Counted from the stretch's first letter, positions 18,050 to 26,197 are shown. The stretch is DNA of 37,403 nt from Ilumatobacteraceae bacterium (GCA_025358075.1 JANYKU010000101.1:1-37403); one strand, 5' to 3'. Notes: a model not told the origin generated them from the letters alone. Numbers and translations are program-made.

Positions 18050-18997
18050 TGCACCGCGCGTCATCGGGCATTCGAACGACGACCATGCTTCGTTTGCCGC
18101 GGTCGTCGCGTCGGCGTACGTGACTCGGGCGCCGAGCCCGAATTCGTCGAGCCTGGCCAACATGGCAGTGCCGCGCACCATCACCACCTTGGTCCACACC
18201 TCGGCCCACGCCGCGCTGCCGGCGATCACGGTCGCGGCGACGAGCTCGCGGGCGTGGCGCGCCGGCCGGCCCGTCGCCGGGTCGAGCAAATGGTGCAACG
18301 GCTCGCCCTCGGCACTCTGCCAGCGACGGCGGAGCGTTCCGGAGGTGGCAACGCCACCCTCGACCATCGTCAGCTGACCGACTTCGATATCGGTGTCAGC
18401 AGCGATCAACGGATCGGCGATGCCGATCAGCCATCCACCGGGCTGCGGCGCACGGCCGCGAAGGGCGACGTCACCGCCGATCGACACCGAAGCGCCCGAC
18501 GCCCCCGCATCGATCAAGGCTTCCACCACGAGGTCACCAGCCAGGCCCTTGCCGATTCCGCCGGCGTCGAGACACATGCCCTTCGGTGCGGTGACGATGC
18601 GCTGCACCGGATCGATCCGCAGTGCATCGAGGTCACCACGCAACAATGCTCCATGCGGCAACGACGTGACGCTCGCCGGGTCGTGCCAACTGGCGCCGTA
18701 GCCCAGGCTGACCAGCGGCGCGAGCAGCGTGGGGTCGAAGAGACCCCCCGTCGCCCGCCAACCGTCGAGCATCGCTTGAAGAAGAACCACCGTCGCCGGG
18801 TCGGTGTGAACGGGCGACCCGGCGGCGTGGTTGAGACGGCTGAGGTCGCTATCGGGGAGGAAGCGACTCCAGCGTCGTTCTAGGTGATCGATCGACGATC
18901 TCGCCAGATCGAGCAGCCCCGATGGGCCGCCGACGACCACCACGTCGACGGAACAGCCCATGGCTCGCCACGATGCGGCGTGAACGTCATTCGACAC
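17993..18997 (-). CDS. apbE: FAD:protein FMN transferase (ApbE), copy 2
   Basis: 334-aa ApbE family enzyme, paralogous to the copy at 8149. It shares ERRWSRFLPDSDLSRLN, TGGLFDPTLL, LDAGGIGKGLAGDLV, SIGGDVALRG, TSGTLRRRW and LHHLLDPATGRPARH. It would attach FMN to an exported protein, which is not identifiable here. The start is GTG 18997 with AGGA 7 nt upstream, 3 bp after the upstream gene. The C-terminal 30-40 residues, beyond the usual end, overlap the LLM gene on the other strand. It is the last gene of redox module 2. Confidence 0.92.
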   Translation of the reverse strand: MSNDVHAASWRAMGCSVDVVVVGGPSGLLDLARSSIDHLERRWSRFLPDSDLSRLNHAAGSPVHTDPATVVLLQAMLDGWRATGGLFDPTLLAPLVSLGYGASWHDPASVTSLPHGALLRGDLDALRIDPVQRIVTAPKGMCLDAGGIGKGLAGDLVVEALIDAGASGASVSIGGDVALRGRAPQPGGWLIGIADPLIAADTDIEVGQLTMVEGGVATSGTLRRRWQSAEGEPLHHLLDPATGRPARHARELVAATVIAGSAAWAEVWTKVVMVRGTAMLARLDEFGLGARVTYADATTAANEAWSSFECPMTRGASGEQWGDRVGDEVEMVEV

Positions 18998-19000
18998 GAC

Positions 19001-19507
19001 TCATCCTGACGACTTCGTCGTCGTATGCGACTTGTGTTTGACCACCTTTTGCACGGGCAAGGTGGCGACAGGAACTGCCTTGGGAACGACCACTTGCACG
19101 TGCTTTTTCACGACCGCAACCGTGACGACCGGAACGGGTGCGGTCGGTACGGTTGCGGTCGGAACAATTGCCGCCGGAGGCCGGGCGGTGACGACCGGCG
19201 GCAGAAGGGACGGCGCGACGACCGTGGTGGGCGGATCAACAGGAACAACCTGAGCCGCCGTGGGTGTCGTGTCGGGGAGTTGAGCGGGCGGGTTCGCACT
19301 GGTCGCGGATCCGATGCCCGATTGCCAGCCCATCGCCGCAACCATGCTGAACAGCGCGGTCGCCGAGGCTCCGGCCGTGATGATCTTGGAGGTGCGAGCG
19401 GGCATCGCCCGCTTGCGCTTCGGTGGGCGATTCGGCCGATTCGGGTCCATCAGCGCCAGGCGTTCCATCGAGGTTCGGGGTGACGGCGACAACAGAGGAT
19501 CAATCAT
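19001..19507 (-). CDS. Pro/Val-rich single-pass membrane protein
   Basis: 168-aa protein of unrecognised family. A basic, Pro-rich N-terminus (PNRPNRPPKRKRAMPART) precedes one membrane span (about residues 43-63, IITAGASATALFSMVAAMGW). A long Pro/Val/Thr-rich outside tail ends in Lys/His-rich sequence (KKHVQVVVPKAV ... KVVKHKSH). ATG 19507 overlaps the upstream stop by 8 bp (ATGATTGA). Its design matches the protein at 9107-9562, which also sits immediately before an apbE. A structural or electron-relay role with ApbE is an inference. Confidence 0.7.
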   Translation of the reverse strand: MIDPLLSPSPRTSMERLALMDPNRPNRPPKRKRAMPARTSKIITAGASATALFSMVAAMGWQSGIGSATSANPPAQLPDTTPTAAQVVPVDPPTTVVAPSLLPPVVTARPPAAIVPTATVPTAPVPVVTVAVVKKHVQVVVPKAVPVATLPVQKVVKHKSHTTTKSSG

Positions 19508-20075
19508 CGCCGCCACCCCCACCATCGCTGCCACCTTGGAGGCCACTGCCATCGCCACCTTGCGGGATTCCGTCGCCACCAGTGGCACCGACCGTGTTGG
19601 TCGGCGCCGAAAGATCGTGTGTCTCGACCGAGGTGCGAACCACTCCGTACAGCAAGTTGGCCTGGAACACGATCTCGATGGAGCCGGACTGGAACTTGAC
19701 TTCAGCGTTGCTGCCGTCGCTGCTTTCGGATTGGGTGACGGTCCAGCCCGCTGCCGGCGTGACGGCGACAATGGTCAGCACGTCGCTGACCGTGTCGAGC
19801 GTGACCGTGCCGGAATCGCCGATTGCGTACGTGGCCTGCGTCGCGGATGCTACGGCGGCCGGCGCGTTGGCCGCCGCTGCCACGGGAGCAACCGAACCGG
19901 TCGCCGCGGGCGACACGGCCTGGGCCGGAGCAGTCTGCTGCGCCTGGGGAGCATTGAAGGCCAGCGGAGACGCGGTGCCGCCGTTGAGCACGTGAGTGTT
20001 GACCAGTGCCGCAGCCGTGCCCGCAGCAAGCACTCCGGCCAGCGAGATCGCCATGGCCACCTTTGTTTTCATCAT
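19500..20075 (-). CDS. Exported beta-rich protein, first gene of redox module 2
   Basis: 191-aa protein. The signal-like start MMKTKVAMAISLAGVLAAG is followed by an Ala-rich linker, then about 75 residues of beta-strand pattern (TYAIGDSGTVTLDTVSDVLTIVAVTPAAGWTVTQSES...EVKFQSGSIEIVFQANL) and a Gly/Asp-rich tail. The 'GDSGTVTL ... GWTV' pattern is one I recall from actinobacterial proteins of unknown function. ATG 20075 (or 20072) has AAGAG about 8 nt upstream. The segment TVGAT near residue 172 resembles an ApbE target (xGAT) but lacks the conserved Ser/Thr and Asp. It diverges from the regulator at 20220. Confidence 0.72.
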   Translation of the reverse strand: MMKTKVAMAISLAGVLAAGTAAALVNTHVLNGGTASPLAFNAPQAQQTAPAQAVSPAATGSVAPVAAAANAPAAVASATQATYAIGDSGTVTLDTVSDVLTIVAVTPAAGWTVTQSESSDGSNAEVKFQSGSIEIVFQANLLYGVVRTSVETHDLSAPTNTVGATGGDGIPQGGDGSGLQGGSDGGGGGDD

Positions 20076-20148
20076 TTCTCGGCTCTTTTCGTCCCTGTGG
20101 CCCAAGTGGACCACCCGCTCCAGCTAGGTGAAAGGTACGACCCCTGCT

Positions 20149-20189
20149 GCCAAGGGAGGGTCCGCGAATATCCAAGATTTGTCCAAGAT
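20149..20189. promoter_or_regulatory. 11-bp-phased direct repeats between module 2 and its regulator
   Basis: TCCAAGAT occurs at 20171-20178 and 20182-20189, an exact 11-bp period. A third CCAAG at 20150-20154 is 22 bp upstream in the same phase. Phased direct repeats are the binding mode of OmpR/PhoB regulators, and the gene for one starts 31 bp downstream. Confidence 0.6.
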
Positions 20190-20219
20190 GGCGCTGCCGC
20201 GGCGGGCCGCCTTGTCACA

Positions 20220-20906
20220 ATGGGCCAGGTGAAGCTGCTTCTCGTCGAGGACGACAAGGCCATTGCCGATTCGCTGGTCGAGGGATTGACGGCTGCGGGT
20301 CACACCGTTGTGCACGTCACCACCGGCGCAGGCGCCCTTGCCGAGCGCGGCCAGGAACTGGTGCTGCTCGATCTCGGCCTCCCCGACATGGATGGTCGCG
20401 ACGTCTGCCGCGAGCTCCGTCAGCGCTCGACCACCCCGATCATCATGCTCACCGCCCGAAGCGAGGAGTTCGATCGTGTCCTCGGGCTCGAGCTCGGTGC
20501 CGATGACTACGTCACCAAGCCGTTCAGCCTTCGCGAGCTCGTCGCCCGCATCCGCGCCGTCGGCAGGCGAACGCTCGATGGGCCACTGACCGGTGACGAC
20601 ACCGATCCTGCCGCTGCACAGCTGATCGGGTCGATGGAGCTCGATCGGCGCACCAGACGTGTGCGAGTCGACAACGAGGAGATCATCCTCACCGCCAAAG
20701 AGTTCGATCTGCTCGCGTTCCTGGCCAACGACGTCGGGGCGGTCCTCACCCGAACCGAGATCCTCGAGAACGTCTGGGATGCCCACTGGTATGGCCCGAC
20801 CAAGACCGTCGATGCCCACGTGGCATCGCTGCGCAAGAAGCTCGGCGATCACGGATGGATCGAGGCGGTCCGCGGCGTCGGATTCCGTCTGGAAGCTCCG
20901 AAGTGA
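20220..20906 (+). CDS. OmpR-family response regulator, module 2
   Basis: 228-aa regulator. The receiver begins KLLLVEDDKAIADSL, with phospho-acceptor D51 in LVLLDLGLPDMDGR and K100 in DDYVTKPF. The winged-helix domain includes ILTAKEFDLLAFLANDVGAVLTRTEIL and ends IEAVRGVGFRLEAP. ATG 20220 is followed in frame by GTG 20229, which would remove only three residues; neither has a clear ribosome binding site. It overlaps the kinase by 4 bp (GTGA), a classical two-component pair. The phased TCCAAGAT repeats just upstream suggest autoregulation and control of the divergent operon. Confidence 0.93.
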   Translation: MGQVKLLLVEDDKAIADSLVEGLTAAGHTVVHVTTGAGALAERGQELVLLDLGLPDMDGRDVCRELRQRSTTPIIMLTARSEEFDRVLGLELGADDYVTKPFSLRELVARIRAVGRRTLDGPLTGDDTDPAAAQLIGSMELDRRTRRVRVDNEEIILTAKEFDLLAFLANDVGAVLTRTEILENVWDAHWYGPTKTVDAHVASLRKKLGDHGWIEAVRGVGFRLEAPK

Positions 20907-22288
20907 GATGGCGGCTGATCGCCGCCTTCGTCGGCGTGACGATCGTGATCCTCGCCGCTCAGAACATCCCCCTTGCTCGATACCTGAAGACCGTGGAGAC
21001 GGAGCGGATGGTCGCCGGGATCCAACGCGACGCGTTCATCCTCGGCGGCGCCTCGGAGGACGCGCTGGCGGCTGGTAACCCGCAGGCGCAAGCCGACCTG
21101 CAGACGAGCATCGACATCTACCGCCTCAGGACGGGGGCGAGGGTCGTGATCACCGATGGCACCGGTGTCGCCGTCGCCGTGTCGGGTGACGAGGCCCGAC
21201 GTGGCGGGAACTACCTCAGTCGGCCAGAGATCGCCGCCGCGATCGACGGGTCTCCCACGTCGGGGCGAAGGCCCTCGACCACGCTCGGGGGCGACCTCGT
21301 CTACGTCGCCGTGCCGGTGCTGTCGGGAGCTCGAACGGTCGGGGTGGTCCGCCTCACCTACCCGGCGTCGACCATCGATGATCGGGTCTCGCACAAGGTT
21401 CGCGGAATCCTCGTCGTCGGCGTGATCTCGCTGATCGCCACCGCGCTCGCGGCGACGTTGATCGCCTCGACGATCGTCCGGCCACTGCGTCGTCTGGAGC
21501 GAGCGACCGAGCACGTCGCCGCTGGCGATTTCGAGAGCCGCGCATCGGTCGACGAAGGTCCGCCCGAGATCCGACGGCTGGCCGCCTCGTTCAACACCAT
21601 GACCGAGAGGATCTCCAGCCTGGTCGAGCGGCAACGGTCATTTGCCGGCGACGCATCGCACCAGCTGCGCACGCCGCTGACCGCACTCCGTCTACAGCTC
21701 GAGCGGGCAGCAGTCAACATCGACACCGATCCGGCAGCTGCACGCGGTGATATCGAAGCGGCCGGCGAGGAGACCGAACGATTGCAGCGCCTGGTCGAGG
21801 GGTTGTTGATGCTGGCGCGGGCCGACCAGGAGAACATGGCGATCGAGACGATCGATGTCGCCGCGGTCGTCACCGAACGAGCCGGCATCTGGGCGCCGCT
21901 CGCCGACGAGCGCGGCGTCAGCGTGACCGCCGAGACCCAGCCGAGAATCGCCGCGCGAGCCGTGCCCGGAGCGTTGGAGCAGATCGTCGACAACTACATC
22001 GACAACGCGCTGAACGCCGGCAAGTCGGGAAACGAGATCGTGGTGTCGGCCGGGCACGAGAGCGGCTGGGCCACGATCCACGTCACCGATCGCGGGCCGG
22101 GCATGCCGACGGATCAGCTACAGCACGCCTTCGACCGGTTCTGGCGCTCATCGAGTGCGTCGCACGACGGCTCGGGGCTTGGACTGGCGATCGTGCGCCA
22201 GTTGGCGGAGGCGAGTGGGGGCGAGGTCTCGCTGGCCAATCGGTCGGACGGTGGGCTCGACGCCAGCGTTCGCCTACCGCTCGCGTAG
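20903..22288 (+). CDS. Membrane sensor histidine kinase, module 2
   Basis: 461-aa kinase paired with the preceding regulator. The first membrane segment is at about residues 4-22. A sensor region of about 140 residues contains a PAS/Cache-like stretch (YRLRTGARVVITDGTGVAVAVS ... DLVYVAVPVLSGARTVGVVRLTYP). A second membrane segment (about 172-195) leads to HAMP, HisKA with H253 in DASHQLRTPLTAL, and HATPase_c with DNYIDNALNAG, DRGPGMP and GSGLGLAIV. The start is GTG 20903, inside the regulator stop. It overlaps the convergent desaturase gene by 15 bp. Confidence 0.93.
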   Translation: MRWRLIAAFVGVTIVILAAQNIPLARYLKTVETERMVAGIQRDAFILGGASEDALAAGNPQAQADLQTSIDIYRLRTGARVVITDGTGVAVAVSGDEARRGGNYLSRPEIAAAIDGSPTSGRRPSTTLGGDLVYVAVPVLSGARTVGVVRLTYPASTIDDRVSHKVRGILVVGVISLIATALAATLIASTIVRPLRRLERATEHVAAGDFESRASVDEGPPEIRRLAASFNTMTERISSLVERQRSFAGDASHQLRTPLTALRLQLERAAVNIDTDPAAARGDIEAAGEETERLQRLVEGLLMLARADQENMAIETIDVAAVVTERAGIWAPLADERGVSVTAETQPRIAARAVPGALEQIVDNYIDNALNAGKSGNEIVVSAGHESGWATIHVTDRGPGMPTDQLQHAFDRFWRSSSASHDGSGLGLAIVRQLAEASGGEVSLANRSDGGLDASVRLPLA

Positions 22289-22912
22289 CGCGACGAGGCG
22301 GTTCAACAGCGAGTCGAGCCGGCCCCAGGTGATGCAGTAGTTGCGGTCGTACTCGCCGGAGTGGTGCACCGAGTGGTGCTGCTTCGACAACACGATCCCC
22401 TTGCTCTGGGCGGCGGCCACCAGCCGCGGCACCGCCGGCATGTGCGCCCACTTGTGGAGCTGGTTGGTCATGATCACCCCGGCGACGAGCCCGACGATGA
22501 ACACGCCGGAATAGGGGTGATGGGCTGCGTCGAGGAAGAAGAACGCAGGAATGATCACTGGGAGGCAGACAAACACGTTGTCGGCGTTGACGGCGATGAA
22601 GTCACCCTGAGTCATTGCCATCGGATCCACGTGATGATCGCGGAACGGCTTGACGAACTTCTGTCCGATCACCGGCGTCTCGGGCGAACCGAAGTTGTCG
22701 AGGAGGAAATGGACGATGCCCGAGGCAAGATCGGCAACCGCGTAGGCGGCGACTATCAACATCACGACGAGAACGCCGATGGGCAACGACACGCGTTCCG
22801 ACACCTCCAACGCCACCTGCCACGTCAACACGCCGGCGAAGCCGAGAAACGCGCCGACCGAGACAAACTCGAACACGCGATGGCTTGTCGGATAGTCGTA
22901 GGTCCCGAGCAT
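22274..22912 (-). CDS. CarF/TMEM189-type lipid desaturase (plasmanylethanolamine desaturase-like)
   Basis: 212-aa membrane protein of the family that forms the vinyl-ether bond of plasmalogens (CarF in Myxococcus, PEDS1/TMEM189 in animals). Diagnostic elements: ADLASGIVHFLLDNFGSPETP (H68, D72), FVKPFRDHHVDPMAMTQGDF (H93, H94, D96), HKWAHM (H153, H157) and QHHSVHHSGEYDRNYCITWG (H179, H180, H183, H184). This is the multi-histidine di-metal pattern of the family. Hydrophobic segments are at about 18-36, 46-66, 114-128 and 135-150. ATG 22912 follows minus-strand TAATGA by 7 nt. Family assignment is strong; the product lipid in this organism is inferred. Confidence 0.87.
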   Translation of the reverse strand: MLGTYDYPTSHRVFEFVSVGAFLGFAGVLTWQVALEVSERVSLPIGVLVVMLIVAAYAVADLASGIVHFLLDNFGSPETPVIGQKFVKPFRDHHVDPMAMTQGDFIAVNADNVFVCLPVIIPAFFFLDAAHHPYSGVFIVGLVAGVIMTNQLHKWAHMPAVPRLVAAAQSKGIVLSKQHHSVHHSGEYDRNYCITWGRLDSLLNRLVALRER

Positions 22913-22945
22913 CGTTCGATCATTACCAGCAGGGCGAGCGCTTCG

Positions 22946-23893
22946 CTACCCCAGCGCCGCCGAAGATCGCCACCAGTGGGCCGCCATGAGCTCGGCGACC
23001 AGCACCTCGGTCAGCAGTGACACGATCGGATCGTCGTCACCCGGATAGCGGACTGCAGCACTGGCCTCGTGCGGTTCGGCACCTACGGTCACGACATGGC
23101 TATGACGGTCGAGCATCCACTTCAACGTGTCGGCATCGAACCGCGAACCGGTGAACAACAGAGCGCGGTAGTCGAGCGTCTTGGTCAAGTAGAGGTCGAC
23201 ATGGTTCCAGTCCCCGGTCTCACATCCGTCGGCGGCGCGGCGCGGGCCCTCGCGCACCATCAGCGCACCCTGCAACGCCGACCCGAGCCGTTCTGCGGGG
23301 GCCAGCAACCACAACCCTTCGGGTCCTTCGATCGCATCGAGCACTGGTGGCAGCCAACCGTCGCGTCGGTCGAGCAAGTAGGCGATCGCGGTTGCCGTGC
23401 GTCGCACGCGTTCGTGAAGCCGCAGATCGACATCGCTCAGCCGCTCTTCCAACGCGAGCAGCGCGACCAGAGAGTGGAGATAGGTTCGACAGGCCACGCC
23501 ACCATGCTCGACGCCGGCGTGCATGAGCACCATGTGGTCGACCGGCAACGACGCGGCCGGGTCATTGGTCAGCGCGATCGTGCGACTGATTCCGTGATGT
23601 GTCTGGAGCAATGCAAGCGTCTCGGCGCTGCGACCCGAGGCGCTGATCCCGATCATCGTGAGATCGGTTGACGGTGGCATCGTTGCTTCCACCGATGCCA
23701 AGTCGGCGATGGCCGCAATGCCGTGACGACGCAGCCGTCGGGCGGCGACATCGGCGGCGAACCACGACGAGCCCATGCCGGTGAGCACGATCGGACCCTC
23801 GCCGATGTGCGGCCACTGCGGCCACTGCTCGAGCAGTGTCAGCAATGCGGCGGGCTTGGCCTCGAGATCTTCGAGGAAGGCCGCCGCATCCAT
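22946..23893 (-). CDS. SIS-domain protein (sugar isomerase/deaminase-like)
   Basis: 315-aa protein with tandem SIS-like folds as in the isomerase half of GlmS. The sugar-phosphate loops are visible as LTGMGSSWFAADVAARRL, IGISASGRSAETLALL and CRTYLHSLVALLALE. No glutamine amidotransferase domain is present. It is likely to act on an amino-sugar phosphate. It lies 39 bp after a maltokinase/glucosamine-kinase-like gene on the same strand, so the pair may phosphorylate and then isomerise or deaminate an amino sugar. ATG 23893 lies 6 nt after TAGCTT, a leaderless start of its own. Confidence 0.85.
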   Translation of the reverse strand: MDAAAFLEDLEAKPAALLTLLEQWPQWPHIGEGPIVLTGMGSSWFAADVAARRLRRHGIAAIADLASVEATMPPSTDLTMIGISASGRSAETLALLQTHHGISRTIALTNDPAASLPVDHMVLMHAGVEHGGVACRTYLHSLVALLALEERLSDVDLRLHERVRRTATAIAYLLDRRDGWLPPVLDAIEGPEGLWLLAPAERLGSALQGALMVREGPRRAADGCETGDWNHVDLYLTKTLDYRALLFTGSRFDADTLKWMLDRHSHVVTVGAEPHEASAAVRYPGDDDPIVSLLTEVLVAELMAAHWWRSSAALG

Positions 23894-23899
23894 CGCCAG

Positions 23900-23905
23900 A
23901 AGCTA
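23900..23905 (-). promoter_or_regulatory. -10 hexamer TAGCTT for leaderless SIS gene
   Basis: Minus-strand TAGCTT ends 6 nt before ATG 23893. No ribosome binding site is present. It lies in the 39-bp gap after the kinase gene. Confidence 0.5.
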
Positions 23906-23932
23906 CCGCGCCGCACTCCAGTGTCTCTCAGG

Positions 23933-24904
23933 TCAACGGGTGTCGAGCAGGCGCGGCAAGGCATCGTCAGCGACGTAGCGCCAATGGGGCAGGTGCTGGA
24001 TCGAGTAGGCGTACTCGTGGAGTTCCTGGGCAACCCGAAAGCCGAGCAACAACTGCTCATCGACGTGGTGCATCGCCCGGTACGCGTCCAACGCCACACG
24101 TGTTCCCTCAACAGTGAATCGGTCGACGTCGATCGTGCGATCCGGCCGTCGACGCTTCAGCACGACCGAACCGACGTGCGCGATCGATTGCAGCATCGAG
24201 GCCACATCGCGTAACGGTGACTGGGCACGGGCCCGACCAGCGGCGTCCTGCAGTGGATTGCCGTCGAAATCCGTCACCTGCATCGCGCTGCCGGCGCGTA
24301 AGAACTGACCGGCGTGAAGGTCGCCGTGGATGCGATGACCCATCATGTGTGGAGCCTCTTGTAACGGTTGCATCGCGGCGGCGACCGCAGATTCGTCGAG
24401 CCACTGCAACCCGTCGAGCTGACCGGTCGCCAGCCGCAGGTCGGCCAGGGCCTGCGTAGCCACAGCGGAGGGATCGACCACTGCCGGCTGAAGATCGGCG
24501 AGGGCGCGATGCATCCGTGCGGTGATCGACCCCATGCGCTGCGCCGACGCAGTCAGCGAATCGAACGGCAGCATGCCGGCGAGCCAGGCCTCGACGTCGT
24601 CGACGTACCAATCCCACCCGTCGGCTGCGCCAGGCAGGTACGCAGTGACGATCGCGTGGACGAGGCCGTCGCGTTCGTCCGCACCCACCAACGCCGGCAT
24701 CTCGTCGAAACCTGCTGCGGCGAGATGGCGGATCAGCTCCACGCCCGGGTGTGGGACCGGCACCGGTGGCCGCAGCCACTTGACCACGACCACCTCGTCG
24801 ACGACCACGCTGAAGTTCGTCTGATCCACCGTGATCGGCCGTTCGACGGAACATCTCCGACCGAGCAACCGCTCAGCCAGTTCGATCGACGCGCCCGCGG
24901 TCAC
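23933..24904 (-). CDS. Maltokinase/glucosamine-kinase-like sugar kinase
   Basis: 323-aa kinase with the aminoglycoside phosphotransferase fold. The catalytic loop HRIHGDLHAGQFLR and the metal-binding VTDFDGNPL are the signature of the maltokinase branch, which includes actinobacterial glucosamine kinases. N-terminal lobe features are FSVVVDEVVVVKWL (ATP-site Lys) and a cap region. Neighbouring SIS protein supports an amino sugar as substrate, but maltose or another sugar is possible. The start is GTG 24904, 6 nt after minus-strand TACCGT, so it is probably leaderless. Only 15 bp separate it from the divergent glycosyltransferase start. Confidence 0.8.
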   Translation of the reverse strand: MTAGASIELAERLLGRRCSVERPITVDQTNFSVVVDEVVVVKWLRPPVPVPHPGVELIRHLAAAGFDEMPALVGADERDGLVHAIVTAYLPGAADGWDWYVDDVEAWLAGMLPFDSLTASAQRMGSITARMHRALADLQPAVVDPSAVATQALADLRLATGQLDGLQWLDESAVAAAMQPLQEAPHMMGHRIHGDLHAGQFLRAGSAMQVTDFDGNPLQDAAGRARAQSPLRDVASMLQSIAHVGSVVLKRRRPDRTIDVDRFTVEGTRVALDAYRAMHHVDEQLLLGFRVAQELHEYAYSIQHLPHWRYVADDALPRLLDTR

Positions 24905-24906
24905 GC

Positions 24907-24916
24907 TAGAACGGTA
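24907..24916. promoter_or_regulatory. Overlapping divergent -10 elements (kinase and glycosyltransferase)
   Basis: Minus-strand TACCGT (24916-24911) ends 6 nt before GTG 24904. Plus-strand TAGAAC (24907-24912) ends 7 nt before ATG 24920. The two elements overlap by two bases, so polymerase could not occupy both promoters at once. The plus-strand element is a weaker match. Confidence 0.4.
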
Positions 24917-24919
24917 GCC

Positions 24920-26197
24920 ATGGCCACCTTCTTGTTCATGCCGGAGAGTGCCTACGGGCCGACGAACAACTGCATCGGGATCGGCAACTTGCTGCGCGGG
25001 CGCGGTCACAACGTGGTCTTCGCGGCCGAGGCATCGTGGGCCGGCCGGCTAGAGCCGCTGGGGTTCGTCGAGGATCTCGTCGACCTCGCCCCACCTCCGC
25101 CTCCCGACGCCCCCGAGCAGGCTGCCGGTCAGTTCTGGACCGACTTCATCCGCGACACCAAGCCGGTGTTTCGCACCTCGACGTTCGATCAGCTCAGCGG
25201 ATTCATGCAACCGACGTGGCAGGCCCTGATCGACGGGGCGATGTATTGCGAGCCGCAGCTGAAAGAGATCATCGAACGCCAGCGACCCGATGTGATCATC
25301 GAGGACAACGTCAACAGCTTCCCGGCATTGACCACCGCCGGCGTGCCATTCGTGCGCATCGTCAGCTGCCAGCCGCTGGAGATGAAGGGTCGCGACATCC
25401 CACCGACGTACAGCGGTCTGCCGGCCGACGATCGCAGCGAGTGGGACGCGTTCCGCGCCGAGTACGACCGGACCCACCGGCCGACATGGCAGGCCTACAG
25501 CGACTGGGTGCAGTCGTGCGGTGCCCGCCCCCTCGCGGACCTCGAATTCATTCACGAGAGCGCCGACCTCAACCTGTACACCTACCCCGAGGTCATCGAC
25601 TACACCGACCGCCGGCCGCTCGGTGCGAACTGGCACCGCCTCGACTCGTCCGTTCGGGCGACCGACGCCCCGTTCGAAGTGCCGCCCGAGCTCGGAACAG
25701 GTGGCGCGCTCGTCTACCTCTCGTTGGGCTCACTCGGTTCTGCCGACGTCGAACTGATGCAGCGCCTGATCGATGTGTTGGGTCGCACACCGCACCGGTA
25801 CATCGTGTCGAAGGGTCCGCTGCACGACACCTTCGATCTACCGCCGAACATGTGGGGCGCACAGCAGGTGCCGCAGACCAACGTCTTGCCGCAGGTCGAT
25901 CTGGTGATCACCCACGGCGGCAACAACACGACCACGGAGTGCTTCCACTTCGGCAAGCCGATGATCGTGCTCCCGCTGTTCTGGGATCAGTACGACAACG
26001 CCCAGCGAGTCCACGAGACGGGCTACGGCGTGCGCTTGCCGACGTACTCCTTCGAAGATGCCGAGCTCGCCGGCGCCGTCGATCGCCTGCTCGCCGATGA
26101 TGCGTTGCACACCCGCATGGCCGCCAACGGTGCGGTGATCCGGTCGCGCGACGGAACCAAGCGAGCTGCCGATCTCATCGAGGGCCTCGCCGGCTGA
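24920..26197 (+). CDS. UGT/MGT-family glycosyltransferase
   Basis: 425-aa GT-B glycosyltransferase of the UDP-glucosyl/macrolide transferase type (GT1). The N-terminus MATFLFMPESAYGPTNNCIGIGNLLRGRGHNVVFAAE is the acceptor-side fold. The C-terminal donor site has VDLVITHGGNNTTTECFHFGKPMIVLPLFWDQYDNAQRV, a bacterial form of the PSPG motif. Acceptor and sugar donor are unknown. ATG 24920 gives the natural N-terminus; upstream in-frame sequence is antisense to the kinase. It diverges from the kinase/SIS pair, possibly linking amino-sugar supply and glycosylation, which is inference. Confidence 0.9.
   Translation: MATFLFMPESAYGPTNNCIGIGNLLRGRGHNVVFAAEASWAGRLEPLGFVEDLVDLAPPPPPDAPEQAAGQFWTDFIRDTKPVFRTSTFDQLSGFMQPTWQALIDGAMYCEPQLKEIIERQRPDVIIEDNVNSFPALTTAGVPFVRIVSCQPLEMKGRDIPPTYSGLPADDRSEWDAFRAEYDRTHRPTWQAYSDWVQSCGARPLADLEFIHESADLNLYTYPEVIDYTDRRPLGANWHRLDSSVRATDAPFEVPPELGTGGALVYLSLGSLGSADVELMQRLIDVLGRTPHRYIVSKGPLHDTFDLPPNMWGAQQVPQTNVLPQVDLVITHGGNNTTTECFHFGKPMIVLPLFWDQYDNAQRVHETGYGVRLPTYSFEDAELAGAVDRLLADDALHTRMAANGAVIRSRDGTKRAADLIEGLAG

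Noticed and set aside
24368-24919. Upstream extension of the glycosyltransferase
   Set aside because: Antisense to the kinase, while the GT-B N-terminus begins exactly at ATG 24920.
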